Source: Faecalibacter sp. LW9
Lineage (GTDB): Bacteria > Bacteroidota > Bacteroidia > Flavobacteriales > Weeksellaceae
Direction: 5' to 3'
DNA: 64,000 nt
Assembly (NCBI RefSeq): GCF_034661295.1
Contig: NZ_CP141062.1
Location: 2,232,001 to 2,296,000, forward strand
The position numbers and the translations under genes are program-made. Each line of letters begins with the position of its first letter. The first letter of the stretch is position 1. Positions 62,928-64,000 of this stretch are shown in pieces. Under the pieces are notes generated by a model. The model worked only from the letters and a program-made list of their open reading frames with translations. It was not told where the DNA came from and searched no databases.

Positions 62928-64000
62928 TTAATTTAAAACTTCCATATCGAAATATAAAGTAGCATTAGCAGGTACAACGCCACCAGCACCTCTTGATCCA
63001 TATCCTAATTCAGAAGGAATAATTAAGAATACTTTAGATCCTTTTTTGAATAAAGTTAATGCTTCCATCCATCCTTGAATTAATCCAGTCACACCCACTT
63101 GAACATCTAATGGTTGATTGCGATCATATGAAGAATCTAATTTTTCACCATCAGCTAAACGCAATGTATAGTGTGTTTTAATAGCTTCTCCATGAGCTGG
63201 AACTTCACCATTACCTTCTTCTAAAATAACATATTTTAATCCAGAAGCTGTTGATGTAGCTTTTGCTTCTAACTCTTTTTGACGAGCAATTTCGGCGTCT
63301 AATTCAGCTTGCTTTTTTGCTGCAGCTTCAGCTTGCTTTTTTGCATGATTGGCTTTTGCTTCATCAAATGCTTTATTTCCATCATATTTTGCATATTTGT
63401 CACCTTTACGAGCAATTTCTAATTTTTCAATTACTACAGGAACAATAGGTTTATCGTTTGGAGTTTTTTCGACATTAGCAATAGAATCAATAACTTCTAA
63501 TCCTTCGATTACTTTACCAAAAACAGTATGACGTCCGTCTAACCATGGTGTAGCCACTTCTGTAATGAAGAATTGAGAACCGTTTGTCCCTGGTCCAGCA
63601 TTAGCCATAGATAATACACCTTTCCCATCGTGTTTTAATGAAGCATCAAATTCATCTTCAAAATCATATCCTGGTCCTCCCGTTCCGATTCCGTCAGGAT
63701 CACCACCTTGGATCATAAAATCTTTAATTACACGGTGGAAAACAAGTCCGTCATAGTAAGGAACACCTTTAGCTTTAGCTTTGTTTTCTTTTGTTCCTTC
63801 AGCTAATCCCACGAAATTAGCAACCGTCATAGGTGCTTGTTCTTCGTATAATTTGATTGTCATTGCTCCATGATTAGTTGTCATTTTAGCATACAATCCG
63901 TCTTCTAAATTTTTAAATTCTTCTTTACTCATCGATTTTGGTATTTTAACACCACAACTTACTAACGTCGTTATGATTGTTAAGATTAATACTAGTTTTT
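62928..64000 (-). CDS. Cyclophilin-FKBP fusion peptidylprolyl isomerase lipoprotein (5' end cut off)
   Basis: The frame is open to the window edge. Upstream of the first ATG (63932) it reads KLVLILTIITTLVSCGVKIP, a lipoprotein signal with the lipobox LVSC, so the real start lies beyond 64000 and the protein is a lipoprotein. The cyclophilin domain follows (GLVFHRVIKDFMIQGGDPDG, GTNGSQFFITEVATPWLDGRHTVFG). An Ala/Lys/Glu-rich helix of about 45 residues comes next, then an FKBP domain (IQGWMEALTLFKKGSKVFLIIPSELGYGSRG). Two unrelated prolyl isomerase folds in one chain suggest a periplasmic folding helper. Confidence 0.93.
   Translation of the reverse strand, partial: KLVLILTIITTLVSCGVKIPKSMSKEEFKNLEDGLYAKMTTNHGAMTIKLYEEQAPMTVANFVGLAEGTKENKAKAKGVPYYDGLVFHRVIKDFMIQGGDPDGIGTGGPGYDFEDEFDASLKHDGKGVLSMANAGPGTNGSQFFITEVATPWLDGRHTVFGKVIEGLEVIDSIANVEKTPNDKPIVPVVIEKLEIARKGDKYAKYDGNKAFDEAKANHAKKQAEAAAKKQAELDAEIARQKELEAKATSTASGLKYVILEEGNGEVPAHGEAIKTHYTLRLADGEKLDSSYDRNQPLDVQVGVTGLIQGWMEALTLFKKGSKVFLIIPSELGYGSRGAGGVVPANATLYFDMEVLN

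Overview
The window is chromosomal DNA of low GC from a member of the Bacteroidota, most likely class Flavobacteriia (a Weeksellaceae-like genus is possible but not proven). The evidence is: a fused LpxC/FabZ; the PorX regulator of the type IX secretion system; TamB with the lipoprotein TamL; BshB1 of bacillithiol synthesis; menaquinone synthesis (MenD); many lipoproteins; no Shine-Dalgarno sites; and repeated promoters of the Bacteroidota form TTG-N(17-23)-TAnnTTTG. Most of the window is ordinary core genome.

Layout. 1-9 kb holds a cut-off AddB-like nuclease, a YwqK-like MORN protein, kbl, a membrane GNAT, a MerR/B12-fold regulator and a three-gene run ending in a LysM glucosaminidase. 9-17.5 kb holds a DUF2911 protein and the TamB-TamL operon. 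17.7-18.3 kb is a tandem array of five tRNA-His genes with a 122-bp period, one of them damaged. 18.4-23.4 kb carries bshB1, a glutathione peroxidase-like lipoprotein and the cytochrome c assembly gene ccsBA, which is frameshifted. 24-37 kb holds an M3 peptidase, the ogt-ghrA-araC operon, fabH, alkB, a VanY-like peptidase, a CorC/HlyC protein, pepT, an HMG-CoA lyase and a SurA-like chaperone. 37-41 kb has a lipocalin, alanine dehydrogenase, tsaE (interrupted by an in-frame UGA) and porX. 41.5-46.7 kb is an HD hydrolase followed by the lipid A operon lpxD-lpxC/fabZ-lpxA-efp, then a remnant of a SanA-like gene. 47-51 kb has menD and fabG separated by an intact IS3-family element. 51.5-59.7 kb has metK behind a SAM-II-type riboswitch, lrp-msrA, trkH-trkA, prfB and an ArsC-like gene.

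The accessory part is 59.65-62.73 kb. It holds one IS1182-family element and seven copies of a short repeated element: two hairpins flanking a conserved linker of about 35 nt. In four copies a promoter-like AACTTTG or AAATTTG lies on one side, and T-tracts follow the hairpin on the other side, so the copies look like an array of related minus-strand small RNAs. This array is the best candidate for something undescribed.

The window also has several lesions in genes that should matter: tsaE, ccsBA, one tRNA-His copy, the sanA remnant and a small membrane ORF. These may be real mutations or sequence errors, and reads are needed to decide. The final gene, a cyclophilin-FKBP fusion lipoprotein, runs off the right edge, and the AddB-like gene runs off the left edge.
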